Numbered from the stretch's first letter, positions 53,659-63,312 are shown. The stretch is DNA of 64,000 nt from Crocinitomicaceae bacterium (GCA_017984635.1 JAGNZC010000009.1:1-64000), one strand, 5' to 3'. Translations and numbers: made by a program. The notes: a model not told the origin generated them from the sequence alone.

Positions 53659-55515
53659 TTAAAGATTAACTAATTTATACAACTTCCCTTCAATCAATAG
53701 CATGTATACACCACTTTTTTCAATTGAATTAATTTTATTACCTACACTATCAAATATCGTGTATTCAACATCTTTAGATAAAGAAAAATTACCATCTGTT
53801 GTTGGATTAGGAAAAATTCGAATCGTTTCACCTTCTTTACAAATCGCTGACACTGCATCGTGTAATTTACTTTTACCATCGTTATCAAACTGATTCAAAC
53901 GATAATAAACCGTGTTATCATCAATCACATTGTCAATCATTGCATACTGAATGATTGATGTAGAATTACCCGCTGCTTCAACTCTATTGATTTCTTTCCA
54001 ATCAATTCCATCGTTTGATTTTTCAATTGAAAAGTAGGCTGAATTGCGTTCACTTGCAGTTGACCATTTGATCTCTTTTGAATTATCTTCCACACAATTT
54101 ACATCGAATGAAAGTAATTCAACCGGTAATACTCCAAAAACCTCTAACGTTACTTGATCCGTATATGAACAACCATTGGCAACGGATGTTAATGTGTAAG
54201 TTGTCGTTTCTAAAGGTGTAACTGATACAGGAACTGAAGAACTAATAGTACTTGAAGGTGAAGAAGCCCATGTATTAGATGTTGACGCTGCATTTGGAGT
54301 GTTTACAATTGTTCCAATTGAATGAGTGGTATTACCAATTACAGTTGCGTTTGCTCCAGCATCTACTGGCCATGGAATAGGTTCAATATTTAAAACCAAT
54401 TTACATTCATCAATTTTTTCAAGCATTCTAATTTCAAGCTCAGATGACGAACATAATGCACCTTGAAAAACTACACCTTTATTAGTGCAACAGCCATTAA
54501 ATGAATAAATTTCACTTCCATTTAAGTATATTTTCATGCCGTCTGCATTGTATGGGAGTGAAATTTTATAAAATCCAGGTGTAAATCCTTTTCTTCTAAA
54601 CTGAGTAACAAAGTAATCATTTTTCAAAGTACAACCACTCCAAGTTGAACTAGTTGATGGATTGTTTGATGAATTCCAATTTGAACTAGTATTAATCGAA
54701 AGACTATTATCAGTATAATATCCATAATTTACAAATTTAGTACTCGATGATAAACTAGATAAATTATTAAAATCATCAATATTGGTATTAGAAATAGTAT
54801 TTGTCTTATCGTATGAATAGGCATTTACATTCCAACTATTTATTCCGAATCCAGGATCTGCTGGCGGTGAACAGGTTGTTTTTATCCATAAACGCATGGA
54901 TGCTGAAGGCGCAATATTTCCTACGTGCCATTCTTGTCGAACATCTCCACCTGAAGGAATCCAATGTAATCCATAAAAATTGCCACATGCATGAAAAATA
55001 ATTTGGGCTAAAGTAGCATTATAGCTTGATGAGGGTGTACAAGTTGTTGTGAAACCAGTACCACTAGTACTACCATTATTCACCCAATCTGTAGGATAGA
55101 AATAATCAACATCGCCAATAGAAATAGGTTTAAAATTTTTAATTCTATTCGCAATCATTTGATTCGAAGAAATGTAATTTATTGATGGACCTGTTAATTT
55201 TGTTTGATTAAAAAACCCAATATTTCCAAGAATGGAGGAACTCAAAATTCCTCTAGCACTCGAAGTTAAAGCAGAACCTTGCGGAAGTGTTCCTATACCG
55301 TTACCAAAATCTATTGCTACCATTGCAAATCCTGCGGCATCAACTTGAGTAGAAAAAGAATTTCCTCCAATAGTGAAGTAATAAGTACCAGGAATGGTTA
55401 CTGCAGAAGATTGTTGTAAACTTGTAAATGGATTGGTTGGAGTTCCATTTTGAGAAAAGGAACAAAATTTTACCAATAAAATTGATAAAACAATTAAGTT
55501 AAGATGTGGTTTCAT
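53659..55515 (-). CDS. T9SS secreted multidomain surface protein (paralog B)
   Basis: A 618-residue paralog of the protein encoded 163 bp downstream. The two share an N-terminal domain (PFTSLQQSS, GTYYFTIGGNSFSTQVD), the PSGGDVRQEWHVG and PADPGFGINSWNV region, a MKIYLNGSEIYSFNGCC loop, the WPVDAGAN and YTLTSVANGCSYTDQVTL Ig-like segment, PVELLSFDVNC, and the sorting end (IFPNPTTDG, GVYMLLIEGKLYKLVNL). Conservation is spread over the full length, with more divergence between residues 140 and 260. A tandem duplication is the simplest origin. It has its own terminator, so the paralogs are probably transcribed separately. Confidence 0.8.
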   Translation of the reverse strand: MKPHLNLIVLSILLVKFCSFSQNGTPTNPFTSLQQSSAVTIPGTYYFTIGGNSFSTQVDAAGFAMVAIDFGNGIGTLPQGSALTSSARGILSSSILGNIGFFNQTKLTGPSINYISSNQMIANRIKNFKPISIGDVDYFYPTDWVNNGSTSGTGFTTTCTPSSSYNATLAQIIFHACGNFYGLHWIPSGGDVRQEWHVGNIAPSASMRLWIKTTCSPPADPGFGINSWNVNAYSYDKTNTISNTNIDDFNNLSSLSSSTKFVNYGYYTDNSLSINTSSNWNSSNNPSTSSTWSGCTLKNDYFVTQFRRKGFTPGFYKISLPYNADGMKIYLNGSEIYSFNGCCTNKGVVFQGALCSSSELEIRMLEKIDECKLVLNIEPIPWPVDAGANATVIGNTTHSIGTIVNTPNAASTSNTWASSPSSTISSSVPVSVTPLETTTYTLTSVANGCSYTDQVTLEVFGVLPVELLSFDVNCVEDNSKEIKWSTASERNSAYFSIEKSNDGIDWKEINRVEAAGNSTSIIQYAMIDNVIDDNTVYYRLNQFDNDGKSKLHDAVSAICKEGETIRIFPNPTTDGNFSLSKDVEYTIFDSVGNKINSIEKSGVYMLLIEGKLYKLVNL

Positions 55516-55571
55516 TCTAAAATTTAAAATTATTATTAAAGTGCAAATTTAATAAAAAAATTAATATAAAA

Positions 55572-56960
55572 TCAATGTTGGATATCTAATAAATCTAAAA
55601 CAGATTTTACAGGACTAAACGCTTCGTTTGAAATTTCTAAAAACAAAGTGTTCCAATGAGCCATTCCACCGTTCCATAATCCAGGTAATTCCAAGAAACG
55701 AATGGGTGTTCCATTTTGTTTTTTGTGCACAATAAAGAAGTTAGCATCTTCTTTAAAGTTCATTAAATTCAACTTTTTACCTATTAAATTTTTTGTTGAA
55801 ACAGCAATCATAACAGGATTAAAATGAGAACTCTGTGCCATTAAATGGTATTGTTCACCTTTTAAAGATATTTGTGATTTCTCTACAATTTGCTTAGAAA
55901 CAATGCCATTTGAATTGACCCAAAATGGTCCTCCTCCAGGTTGACCTTCGTTTTTCACCATTCCACAAACTCTAATTGGACGATTAAGTATTTCTTCAAT
56001 TTGTTTGAAATCCTTGATTAATTCAAGTTCAGATGCTGATAATAATTCAAATTGAAGATTTAATTGTTGAAAAAGTTCAAACGATTTTTCTTTTACAATA
56101 TTTCTTGCTTGCTCCTTAAAAGAATGTAGATATCCACCTATAAATTGTAAGGTTTCAATGGAACAAGCTGCTTTTTCTTGGTGCTGAATATTGTCAATGT
56201 TTTTTATAAACACAAGTTCTTCATCAAACGAATTCAATTGTGATAGCAATGCTCCGTGTCCAGCAGGACGTGTAATCATTTTACCAAAATCATCCACTAA
56301 TACTCCTCCATCATTAGTGAAAGCAATGGAATTAGTTGCTTTATCTTGTTCAGAAAAACTAATTTTAATAGAAGAATCATTACAATAATCCTGAATAGAG
56401 GATTGTATTTGACTTTCATATTCTTTTTGAATTGTAAAATGAATTTCAAGCGGAAGGTTTAATTTTTTTGCTTGAATAATTTGCTCTTGAAATGGATTCA
56501 AATCATAAGAATCGTATTTATGAAATGGAATCAAACCTTTAGGTAACTGAGCATAGTTCAGATTTTTCTCACTTAATAAATACGTGATAAATTCATGAAT
56601 ATCTTGTGTTTTGTTTTCTAAATTTTTCTGAATTTCTACCGGTAAATAATTGTAAAATGCAAAGGATTGAATTTTATTAAAAAAAAGCTCTACCAAGCTT
56701 CGGTTTTCATCGGTTGGTTCAACCAAAAAATCTTGTAAAAACTGAAACATGCGTGATCCAGAACCTGAAGCTGGGATAAAAAAACCAACTTTATGAACAA
56801 TTTCTTTAAATGTTTCAATTAGTTGCTTTTTTAGTTCTTCTGTAATTACAACAATTCCATTCCCAACAATACAAGGAGCAACTAATTGAACTTCAGGATT
56901 ATTTGAAAAAACCTTCTCCTTTTGTTCTATTATCTTTTCAGTATTTATTATGTCAATCAT
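55572..56960 (-). CDS. DUF4301 family protein
   Basis: A 462-residue cytoplasmic protein matching DUF4301, a Bacteroidota family of unknown function. The N-terminal part contains GFFIPASGSGSRMFQFLQDF, a glycine-rich loop like that of nucleotidyltransferases, and the C-terminal half contains RVCGMVKNEGQPGGGPFW and a GMAHWNTLFLEI end. A sugar-nucleotidyltransferase-like fold is suggested by the G-S-G-S-R loop, but this is unproven. It is divergent from a methyltransferase gene with 33 bp between start codons. Confidence 0.7.
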   Translation of the reverse strand: MIDIINTEKIIEQKEKVFSNNPEVQLVAPCIVGNGIVVITEELKKQLIETFKEIVHKVGFFIPASGSGSRMFQFLQDFLVEPTDENRSLVELFFNKIQSFAFYNYLPVEIQKNLENKTQDIHEFITYLLSEKNLNYAQLPKGLIPFHKYDSYDLNPFQEQIIQAKKLNLPLEIHFTIQKEYESQIQSSIQDYCNDSSIKISFSEQDKATNSIAFTNDGGVLVDDFGKMITRPAGHGALLSQLNSFDEELVFIKNIDNIQHQEKAACSIETLQFIGGYLHSFKEQARNIVKEKSFELFQQLNLQFELLSASELELIKDFKQIEEILNRPIRVCGMVKNEGQPGGGPFWVNSNGIVSKQIVEKSQISLKGEQYHLMAQSSHFNPVMIAVSTKNLIGKKLNLMNFKEDANFFIVHKKQNGTPIRFLELPGLWNGGMAHWNTLFLEISNEAFSPVKSVLDLLDIQH

Positions 56961-56993
56961 TGGGGTATTAAAAGATTTTGTTTCTTTGTAATC

Positions 56994-57761
56994 ATGAATT
57001 CAGCTCTCGAATATATAAAATATATATTGAATGCCAAAGGGCGGCATGGAATTCATTCGCCCTATGTTTTCGAATTTGTTGATATTTGTTTGCAACAAGA
57101 AATTGAATATAAGGACCTTCAACTCTTTTCCAACCTCTATAAATCGCTTCAACAAAATAAAACAAGTATTACCATCGAAGATTTTGGCGTAGGTTCTAAA
57201 AAAATGAATAACCAACGTAAAGTTGCTCAATTACTGAAAACAAGTTCTTCCAAAGGAAAATTTGGGAAATTATTATATCTATTAGCGAAACACCATCAAT
57301 TCAATAACAGTTTAGAATTAGGAACTTCCATTGGAATCGGAACACTTCATTTAGCCAAAGGAAATCCTACTGGAAAAGTTCTTACCGTTGAAGCTTGTGC
57401 CGCTACCCGTGCGATTGCGCTAGCGAATTTTAACACCATGAATTGCGCGAATATCGAAAGCGTAAAAAGTACTTTTCTTGATTTTTTCAATAACTACAAG
57501 GGTGAAAAATTCGATTTAATATACATTGATGGTCACCACGACGGAACAGCACTGTTGAACTACATGGAATTAGCAGAGCCATTTTCTCACAATGAAACAA
57601 TCTATTTATTAGATGATATCCGTTGGAGCGATTCAATGTTCAACGCCTGGAATCAATTAAAAGCTGACGATCGCTTTCACGTTTCAATCGATTTCTTTCG
57701 AATGGGAATGTTGGTCAAACGCCCCTATCAACGAAAAGAAAATTTTATAGTAAAACTTTAA
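56994..57761 (+). CDS. Class I SAM-dependent methyltransferase
   Basis: From the ATG at 56994 the protein has 255 residues. The methyltransferase core holds SLELGTSIGIGTLHLA (motif I), VLTVEACAATRAIA (motif II) and FDLIYIDGHHDG (motif IV), an arrangement like the catechol O-methyltransferase-type families. The N-terminus HGIHSPYVFEF is a conserved feature I recall from Bacteroidota methyltransferases of this type. The acceptor is unknown. An upstream in-frame ATG (56922) lies inside the divergent DUF4301 gene and is rejected. The stop shares TTAA with the anti-sigma-like gene. Confidence 0.8.
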   Translation: MNSALEYIKYILNAKGRHGIHSPYVFEFVDICLQQEIEYKDLQLFSNLYKSLQQNKTSITIEDFGVGSKKMNNQRKVAQLLKTSSSKGKFGKLLYLLAKHHQFNNSLELGTSIGIGTLHLAKGNPTGKVLTVEACAATRAIALANFNTMNCANIESVKSTFLDFFNNYKGEKFDLIYIDGHHDGTALLNYMELAEPFSHNETIYLLDDIRWSDSMFNAWNQLKADDRFHVSIDFFRMGMLVKRPYQRKENFIVKL

Positions 57762-58492
57762 TAAGTTGTACTTATTAAATTAATTATCAATTGATTGTCA
57801 TTTATTAAAACCTGGTCTTTATTTGCTGCATTTTCTTTTTTCATTGTCTTGCCCATCGGCTGACTTACAACTGACTCTTCTTGAACAAAAGCATCAATAA
57901 CCATCGGCTCATCGTTACTTGCAGAATAATCACTTACTTCCACAAATTCCATTTTAGCTAATTCAACGAATTGTATTGTTTCATTTACAGGCAGCGATTG
58001 TGCAATTTTTACAGGCGTATCCTTTTTTACATCTGAGATCAACTCGTTTTTTTTAAGCAACTTTTCATTGTTAGAAGAAGCGTTATCTGCTTTTATATTT
58101 GCTACTTGATTTTGACTACTTATCAATTTATCAGGAGCATTCAAAAATGGAAGAATCAATAAAACAATCACAATTAGCGCGGCAAGTTGAACTAAAGGTC
58201 GTTTGTAAAATTCTTTGTCAATTGGGTAGATAGTTCTTAGGATCGAATTGGACAAAGACACAGACTTTCCCATGGAATGCTTTTTCATAAATAGAGCATC
58301 CAAGGATTCTTTGGTTTGTTTTTTAGGCTCTAAATTACTTTTTTGTTGAAGTGTTGACAAGGATTCAAATAGACTTTTCAATTGGTTGAATTCATCTCTG
58401 GTTGTACACCAATCTTTCAATTCTAGTAACGATTGTTCCGACAACTGGTCAAATGTATTGTTTTCTATTATATCTTGAATTTTCTTTTCCAT
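57758..58492 (-). CDS. Predicted single-pass membrane protein, anti-sigma-like
   Basis: From the ATG at 58492 the protein has 244 residues. A polar N-terminal domain of about 95 residues (helical, with QSLLELKDWCTTRDEF) precedes one membrane helix (VQLAALIVIVLLILPFL, about 105-122), and a Ser/Asp/Glu-rich periplasmic tail follows. It begins immediately after the ECF sigma stop and overlaps its frame, as anti-sigma factors often do. The N-terminal domain lacks a visible zinc-binding HxxxCxxC motif, so it is not a canonical ZAS anti-sigma; the role is by position only. Confidence 0.65.
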   Translation of the reverse strand: MEKKIQDIIENNTFDQLSEQSLLELKDWCTTRDEFNQLKSLFESLSTLQQKSNLEPKKQTKESLDALFMKKHSMGKSVSLSNSILRTIYPIDKEFYKRPLVQLAALIVIVLLILPFLNAPDKLISSQNQVANIKADNASSNNEKLLKKNELISDVKKDTPVKIAQSLPVNETIQFVELAKMEFVEVSDYSASNDEPMVIDAFVQEESVVSQPMGKTMKKENAANKDQVLINDNQLIINLISTTY

Positions 58493-58493
58493 C

Positions 58494-59081
58494 TTATAAT
58501 TCAATTGGATTAAATTCTTTTAAATTTTCTGCCATTTTTTTTGTTGCATTAAATAATCTCGACTTCACAGTCCCTTCATTTATTGCTATGATTTCTGCTA
58601 TTTCTTTTATCGACAAGCCATCTAAATGTCTCATTTTAAATACAACTGCATGTTTTTCATCCAACTCATCCAAACTCAACTCAAATGCTTTTAAAAAAAA
58701 CTGACCGTGTACTTCGTTGAATACATTACTAGATTGATCGGAAAGTGTAAAATGTTGATCGAGTCCATTTGATGTTCCTTTTCGAACTTCCATTTTCTTG
58801 TATTCATTTTTACACATGTTATTCGCCACCGAGTAAAACCAGGTTTTAAAATTTTTAGTCGCATCAAAAGAACTAGGATCTTTGATTATTTTCGCAAACA
58901 AATCGTGCATGAAATCTTCCGATTTTTCGCGGTCTCGCCACAACATTCGATTAAAATAACTCAACATCAACGAAGCATACCGTTTGTACAACTCATCAAA
59001 CGCTCCTTTTTGTCCACCTGAAAAATGGAGCATCAATTGCTCATCCGTTAATTCACTATATTTTGGACGAAAAAGACGCAT
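58494..59081 (-). CDS. ECF-type RNA polymerase sigma-70 factor
   Basis: A 195-residue extracytoplasmic-function sigma factor. Region 2 (FDELYKRYASLMLSYFNRM and SEDFMHDLFAKIIKD, with FKTWFYSVANNMCKNEYKK) and region 4 (VVFKMRHLDGLSIKEIAEII, NEGTVKSRLFNATKKM) are complete. It starts 1 bp after the stop of the TPR-type protein gene and is followed by the anti-sigma-like gene, so all three form one operon. Its targets are unknown. Confidence 0.92.
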   Translation of the reverse strand: MRLFRPKYSELTDEQLMLHFSGGQKGAFDELYKRYASLMLSYFNRMLWRDREKSEDFMHDLFAKIIKDPSSFDATKNFKTWFYSVANNMCKNEYKKMEVRKGTSNGLDQHFTLSDQSSNVFNEVHGQFFLKAFELSLDELDEKHAVVFKMRHLDGLSIKEIAEIIAINEGTVKSRLFNATKKMAENLKEFNPIEL

Positions 59082-60185
59082 TTATTTCAACACTTGTTTT
59101 TTATTTGTGAGTAATGCAACTTGTTTTAATTCCTTGGATAAATCCTCCCTATTCGGGTATTGTTTGGTCAGCGAAAGTAAAATCGGTAAATAATTAGCCC
59201 CTAAATTTTTTTCGTGATTGTAATCTATTGCCTGAAGAACTTTTTTAGAAAAAACATGATCCCACAGATTTAAGTTAAAGGTTGAACCAACCGATTCATC
59301 TTTAAATGTTCTAGCATTCGTAAACGTTAACCCAACAGTTTTTAATTCTGTTAAGTTGATCGTGCTTAAATATTCTTTCGGTAACGTAAATGATAAGAAA
59401 AATGAGTGCTTAGCATTGATTTCTATGAGTTGCTTGAAATAATTTGTATTGATCAAAGTTAGATTTGGTAAAAACAATCCTTTTTCTGTTACTTGCTTTC
59501 TAAATGTTGCACTTCTTAAGTATTCAAGCGGAAGTACAAAAACATCTTGGCGCAAATTCAATTTATGTTGTGTATAATAACAAGCAAAAGCATCATCATA
59601 ACTATGAACGATCAATACCCCATTTTGAGCAACACTTTGCAATAAATCTGTTGAATAATCAATCTGAACTTTTGATAACATTCCACCTTTTATCAATTTC
59701 TCAATTGCAGCAAGTGCTTCTTTCTTTTTTGAAAGCAAACTATACACAACAGCTAATTGTTGTTGAACATCTAAATTAGTTGCTTGTATTTTCGCTGCTT
59801 TTTCAATGTATTTCAAATTTGAAACATCATACGAACTTGCGTAAAATTTCCAATAATTATATTCGAAAGAATTCGGATTCTCGCGGTATAAAACTCCAAC
59901 GTATTGATTGATTTTAGTCTGATCTTCTTCCGGAAAACTACGAGCAGTTCTATTCCATTTTAACGATGATTTCAAGAGATTTAATCCCTGTAAGGCTTGT
60001 GCTTTTTGATTGGTTGAAGTTGTTTTGGTTACTTCTTTCAATTCCAATTTTTCGTCTTCAATAATTCGTATCGATTCAACTGAATTTGTAGCTGGAGCAT
60101 TTAAGGTATTGCTATTCGTAATTTGAGCTTGAGCGAATAAACCCGAGAAAACAAAAGCAAAAAGAAAGAAAAGATATTTTTTCAT
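59082..60185 (-). CDS. Exported TPR-like protein of unknown function
   Basis: A 367-residue protein with signal peptide (1-21, ending FAQAQ). Residues about 115-190 form helical repeats resembling TPRs (QQQLAVVYSLLSKKKEALAA). The next part, GVLIVHSYDDAFACYYTQHK followed by NLRQDVFVLPLEYL, resembles a segment of DUF2723-type Bacteroidota proteins (GDNDTxPLWYxQ...RxDVxVxNLSLL), but only loosely. It is the first gene of the sigma/anti-sigma operon, with 0 bp to the sigma gene, and so could be a signal input or regulated target. Confidence 0.6.
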   Translation of the reverse strand: MKKYLFFLFAFVFSGLFAQAQITNSNTLNAPATNSVESIRIIEDEKLELKEVTKTTSTNQKAQALQGLNLLKSSLKWNRTARSFPEEDQTKINQYVGVLYRENPNSFEYNYWKFYASSYDVSNLKYIEKAAKIQATNLDVQQQLAVVYSLLSKKKEALAAIEKLIKGGMLSKVQIDYSTDLLQSVAQNGVLIVHSYDDAFACYYTQHKLNLRQDVFVLPLEYLRSATFRKQVTEKGLFLPNLTLINTNYFKQLIEINAKHSFFLSFTLPKEYLSTINLTELKTVGLTFTNARTFKDESVGSTFNLNLWDHVFSKKVLQAIDYNHEKNLGANYLPILLSLTKQYPNREDLSKELKQVALLTNKKQVLK

Positions 60186-60236
60186 TTTTATTTTTTTAGG
60201 CAGTACAACCTACTTTTCAAAAAGTTCAGAAAGGTA

Positions 60237-60911
60237 TTAAACTTCTGCAGCAAATAAAAATTTATTCGGAGATATTAAATCTGTTTTCACAGCATACATA
60301 ACAATTCCAGCGGTATTTTTAACCCCTAATTTGGCCATGATATTTTTACGATGTGTATTAATCGTGTGGTTACTCAAAAACAATTGTTCTGCAATTTGAC
60401 CATTAGTCAATCCTTCGGCAATTAAAATGATAATTTCATTTTCACGCTCAGATAAAATAACCGGTTCACACGTAAATGATTCAAAATCGATATCATTCAC
60501 ATCTATCGAAGCACGTTGAATGGTTTCTAAGATTTTACCGCAGAAAAACTTGTGTCCTCTACCCGTTTCTTCTACTGCATTAATGATTTCACCTAAGTCG
60601 CAATCTTTTTTTACATAACTGATAACTCCACTTCTCAACGCATCAACTAATGTTTGTGCCGATTGTTCAGGAGTAATTGCAAGGATTTTTACATTCTTGT
60701 CTAAAGCTGTGATTTTTGGAATTACGTCAATATCAAAACCTGCAGATGTATAATCAATAACAACAACTGTAGCTGGAAAATTTTTGATTTGTTCTAATAA
60801 TTCTTTTTTATCGCGCGCTTCTCCAACAATTTTGAAGCCACCATTTGAATTGAGAATGGTACGAATCCCTACACGAACTAAATCATTACTATCAGCTAAA
60901 ATGACATGCAT
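60237..60911 (-). CDS. LuxR/NarL-type response regulator
   Basis: A 224-residue regulator from the ATG at 60911 (MHVILADSND); the longer frame adds 8 residues without support. The receiver domain (1-120) keeps the acidic Asp7 and the likely phosphoacceptor Asp53 in VVVIDYTSAG, and the Thr and Lys positions (AITPEQ, YVKKD). The C-terminal LuxR HTH has LSERENEIIILIAEGLTNGQ, IAEQLFLSNHTINTHRKNI and AKLGVKN. No histidine kinase is adjacent, so the partner is unknown. A TATATTTG element lies upstream, in the 133-bp gap. Confidence 0.92.
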   Translation of the reverse strand: MHVILADSNDLVRVGIRTILNSNGGFKIVGEARDKKELLEQIKNFPATVVVIDYTSAGFDIDVIPKITALDKNVKILAITPEQSAQTLVDALRSGVISYVKKDCDLGEIINAVEETGRGHKFFCGKILETIQRASIDVNDIDFESFTCEPVILSERENEIIILIAEGLTNGQIAEQLFLSNHTINTHRKNIMAKLGVKNTAGIVMYAVKTDLISPNKFLFAAEV

Positions 60912-60995
60912 CTTATTTAGAATTATTTTAAACAAGGCAAATATAAAGAAGATTTAGTTACTAGCGTTTAAATTAAAATCATTTTTTTAAACAAA

Positions 60996-61023
60996 AAAGG
61001 CGCAATAACTAATTGCGCCTTTT
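60996..61023 (-). terminator. Rho-independent terminator after glutamine synthetase
   Basis: GGCGCAAT and ATTGCGCC form an 8-bp GC-rich stem, with a run of A on the plus strand giving a T tail on the minus strand. Confidence 0.85.
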
Positions 61024-61044
61024 AATTAATAATTTACTTTTTCA

Positions 61045-63231
61045 TTAACGTGTAAACAACATCTCTCTGAATTTTGGCAATGGCCACATTTCATCATCTA
61101 TCAATAATTCTAATTTATCAGCATGATAACGAATTTCATCGAAATGAATTTTCACTGTATCGCAATAGGCAATTGCCTTATCTTCAGCGTGCTCAATATT
61201 GTTGGCTACTTTACGAGCTTTCAACATTTCATCTGCACTAGCTTTCATTTTTGTTAAGTGATTACTGATCTTTTCAATCAATTCCATTTGAACAGCTGCA
61301 GCAGCTTTTCCTGCTTTTTCTCCTAAAATAGAGATGTGTCCTTGAATATTTTGAATGATTTTATTTTGGTAATCAACAACAGCAGGAACAATCATAGATT
61401 GAATTACATCTTCCATGATTCTCGCTTCGATTTGAATTTTCAAAATATAGTTTTCAAAATCAATTTCTTGACGAGCTTCTAATTCTCTTGGTGTTAATAC
61501 ATTTAAGTCGTTGAATAATTTCGCTACGTTTTTATCGCTCCAAACTTTCAATGCACGTGGTGTGTCCTTCAAGTTTTTCAAGCCTCTTTTTTCAGCATCT
61601 TTCACCCATTCATCACCGTATCCATTTCCTTCGAAACGAATTTTCTTAGATTCTTTGATAATTGCTTGTAATTCTTTCAAGATTGCTTCATCTTTCGCTT
61701 CTCCTTTATCGATGCGTTTGTCTACAGCGATTTTGAAAATTTTCAATTGTGTTGCCATAATTGAATTCAAAACAATCATTGCAGATGCACAGTTTGCTGA
61801 AGAACCAACAGCTCTAAACTCGAATTTATTTCCTGTAAAGGCGAATGGAGAAGTTCTGTTACGATCTGTATTATCCAACATAATTTGTGGAATTTTACCG
61901 ATGTTCAATTTCAACTCTGTTTTATCTTCAGGAGTCATTTTACCAGCTTTCACATTTTTTTCGATATCATCTAATAACGTAGATAATTGAGAACCAATGA
62001 AAGCAGAAATAATTGCTGGTGGTGCTTCGTTTGCTCCCAAACGGTGATCATTTCCTGCAGAAGCGATACACGCTCTTAAAATATCCGCATGATCGTGAAT
62101 CGCTTTGATTGTATTCACGAAGAATGTTAAGAATTGTAAGTTTGTTTTCGGGTTTTTACCAGGTGCTAATAAATTTACTCCTGTATTTGTTCCCAATGAC
62201 CAGTTATTGTGTTTACCAGATCCATTTACACCAGCAAATGGTTTTTCATGTAACAAAACTCTGAAATCATGTTTACGTGCAATTTTCTCCATTAAATCCA
62301 TTAACAATAAGTTATGGTCATTGGCTAAATTACACTCTTCAAACATTGGTGCACATTCAAACTGATTGGGTGCAACTTCATTGTGACGCGTTGTAACTGG
62401 AATACCTAATAAGATAGCTTCCGTTTCAAATTCACGCATGAATGCTGTAACACGATCAGGAATTGAACCAAAATAATGATCTTCTAATTGTTGACCTTTA
62501 GCTGCAGCGTGTCCAAATAATGCTCTACCTGTCATCATTAAATCAGGACGTGCATTGAACAACGCTTGATCAATTAAGAAATATTCTTGTTCCCAACCTA
62601 ATGTTGCGTTTACTTTTGTTACGTTTTTATCGAAGTACTGACATACTTCAACAGCAGCTTGATCAACTGCATGCAATGCTTTTAATAGAGGCATTTTGAA
62701 ATCCAACGATTCACCTGTGTAAGAAATGAAGATTGTTGGAATGCACAATGTTTTACCAATAACAAATGCCGGAGAAGATGGATCCCAAGCAGTGTAACCT
62801 CTAGCCTCAAATGTATTTCTAATTCCACCATTTGGGAAAGAAGAAGCATCTGGTTCTTGTTGTACTAATAAATCTCCGTCAAAACGTTCGATTGCTTTTC
62901 CTGGACCAATTGGTTTGAAAAAAGCATCGTGTTTTTCTGCAGTTGCTCCAGTTAATGGCTGAAACCAATGCGTATAATGTGTAGCACCTTTTGTCAATGC
63001 CCAATCTTTCATTGCAGAAGCAACTTGATCTGCCATTTTACGATCCAATCGTGTTCCGTTTTGAATCGATTCAACCATTGATTTAAATGCTTCCGATGGT
63101 AAATACTCACGCATTACCTCCATGTGGAAAACATTTTTACCAAATAATTCTGAAACACGACCATCAAACTCTATGTGTTTTGGAGTTCGATTGAGTACAT
63201 CTTGATACGCTTGTTGTCTTTTTGATGCCAT
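61045..63231 (-). CDS. glnN: Glutamine synthetase type III
   Basis: ATP-dependent ammonia assimilation into glutamine. The 728-residue length and motifs are those of the GSIII class typical of Bacteroidota: GYTAWDPSSPAFV, LGWEQEYFLID (metal-binding Glu), VTTRHNEVAPNQFECAP, the ATP-site NGSGKHNNWSLGTNTG and the NRTSPFAFTGNKFEFRAVGS block. The long C-terminal extension of about 230 residues is typical of this class. The gene is monocistronic, with a terminator downstream and a C-rich motif upstream. Confidence 0.96.
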   Translation of the reverse strand: MASKRQQAYQDVLNRTPKHIEFDGRVSELFGKNVFHMEVMREYLPSEAFKSMVESIQNGTRLDRKMADQVASAMKDWALTKGATHYTHWFQPLTGATAEKHDAFFKPIGPGKAIERFDGDLLVQQEPDASSFPNGGIRNTFEARGYTAWDPSSPAFVIGKTLCIPTIFISYTGESLDFKMPLLKALHAVDQAAVEVCQYFDKNVTKVNATLGWEQEYFLIDQALFNARPDLMMTGRALFGHAAAKGQQLEDHYFGSIPDRVTAFMREFETEAILLGIPVTTRHNEVAPNQFECAPMFEECNLANDHNLLLMDLMEKIARKHDFRVLLHEKPFAGVNGSGKHNNWSLGTNTGVNLLAPGKNPKTNLQFLTFFVNTIKAIHDHADILRACIASAGNDHRLGANEAPPAIISAFIGSQLSTLLDDIEKNVKAGKMTPEDKTELKLNIGKIPQIMLDNTDRNRTSPFAFTGNKFEFRAVGSSANCASAMIVLNSIMATQLKIFKIAVDKRIDKGEAKDEAILKELQAIIKESKKIRFEGNGYGDEWVKDAEKRGLKNLKDTPRALKVWSDKNVAKLFNDLNVLTPRELEARQEIDFENYILKIQIEARIMEDVIQSMIVPAVVDYQNKIIQNIQGHISILGEKAGKAAAAVQMELIEKISNHLTKMKASADEMLKARKVANNIEHAEDKAIAYCDTVKIHFDEIRYHADKLELLIDDEMWPLPKFREMLFTR

Positions 63232-63312
63232 AACTAAAGAAAAATTTATTTTTTTTACAAATTTATGTATTTTTTTGAGTCGTTTTGATGAAAAAATTGT
63301 TTTTTTTTTAAA

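Noticed and set aside
56922..56993. An upstream ATG for the methyltransferase
   Set aside because: It lies within the divergent DUF4301 gene; the product would gain an aromatic stretch unlike the family's N-terminus.
61511..61990. A long open frame on the plus strand (159 codons) antisense to glutamine synthetase III
   Set aside because: It lies entirely inside a well-conserved gene, its product has a cysteine- and serine-rich shadow-type composition with no domain, and no promoter or ribosome-binding signal precedes it.
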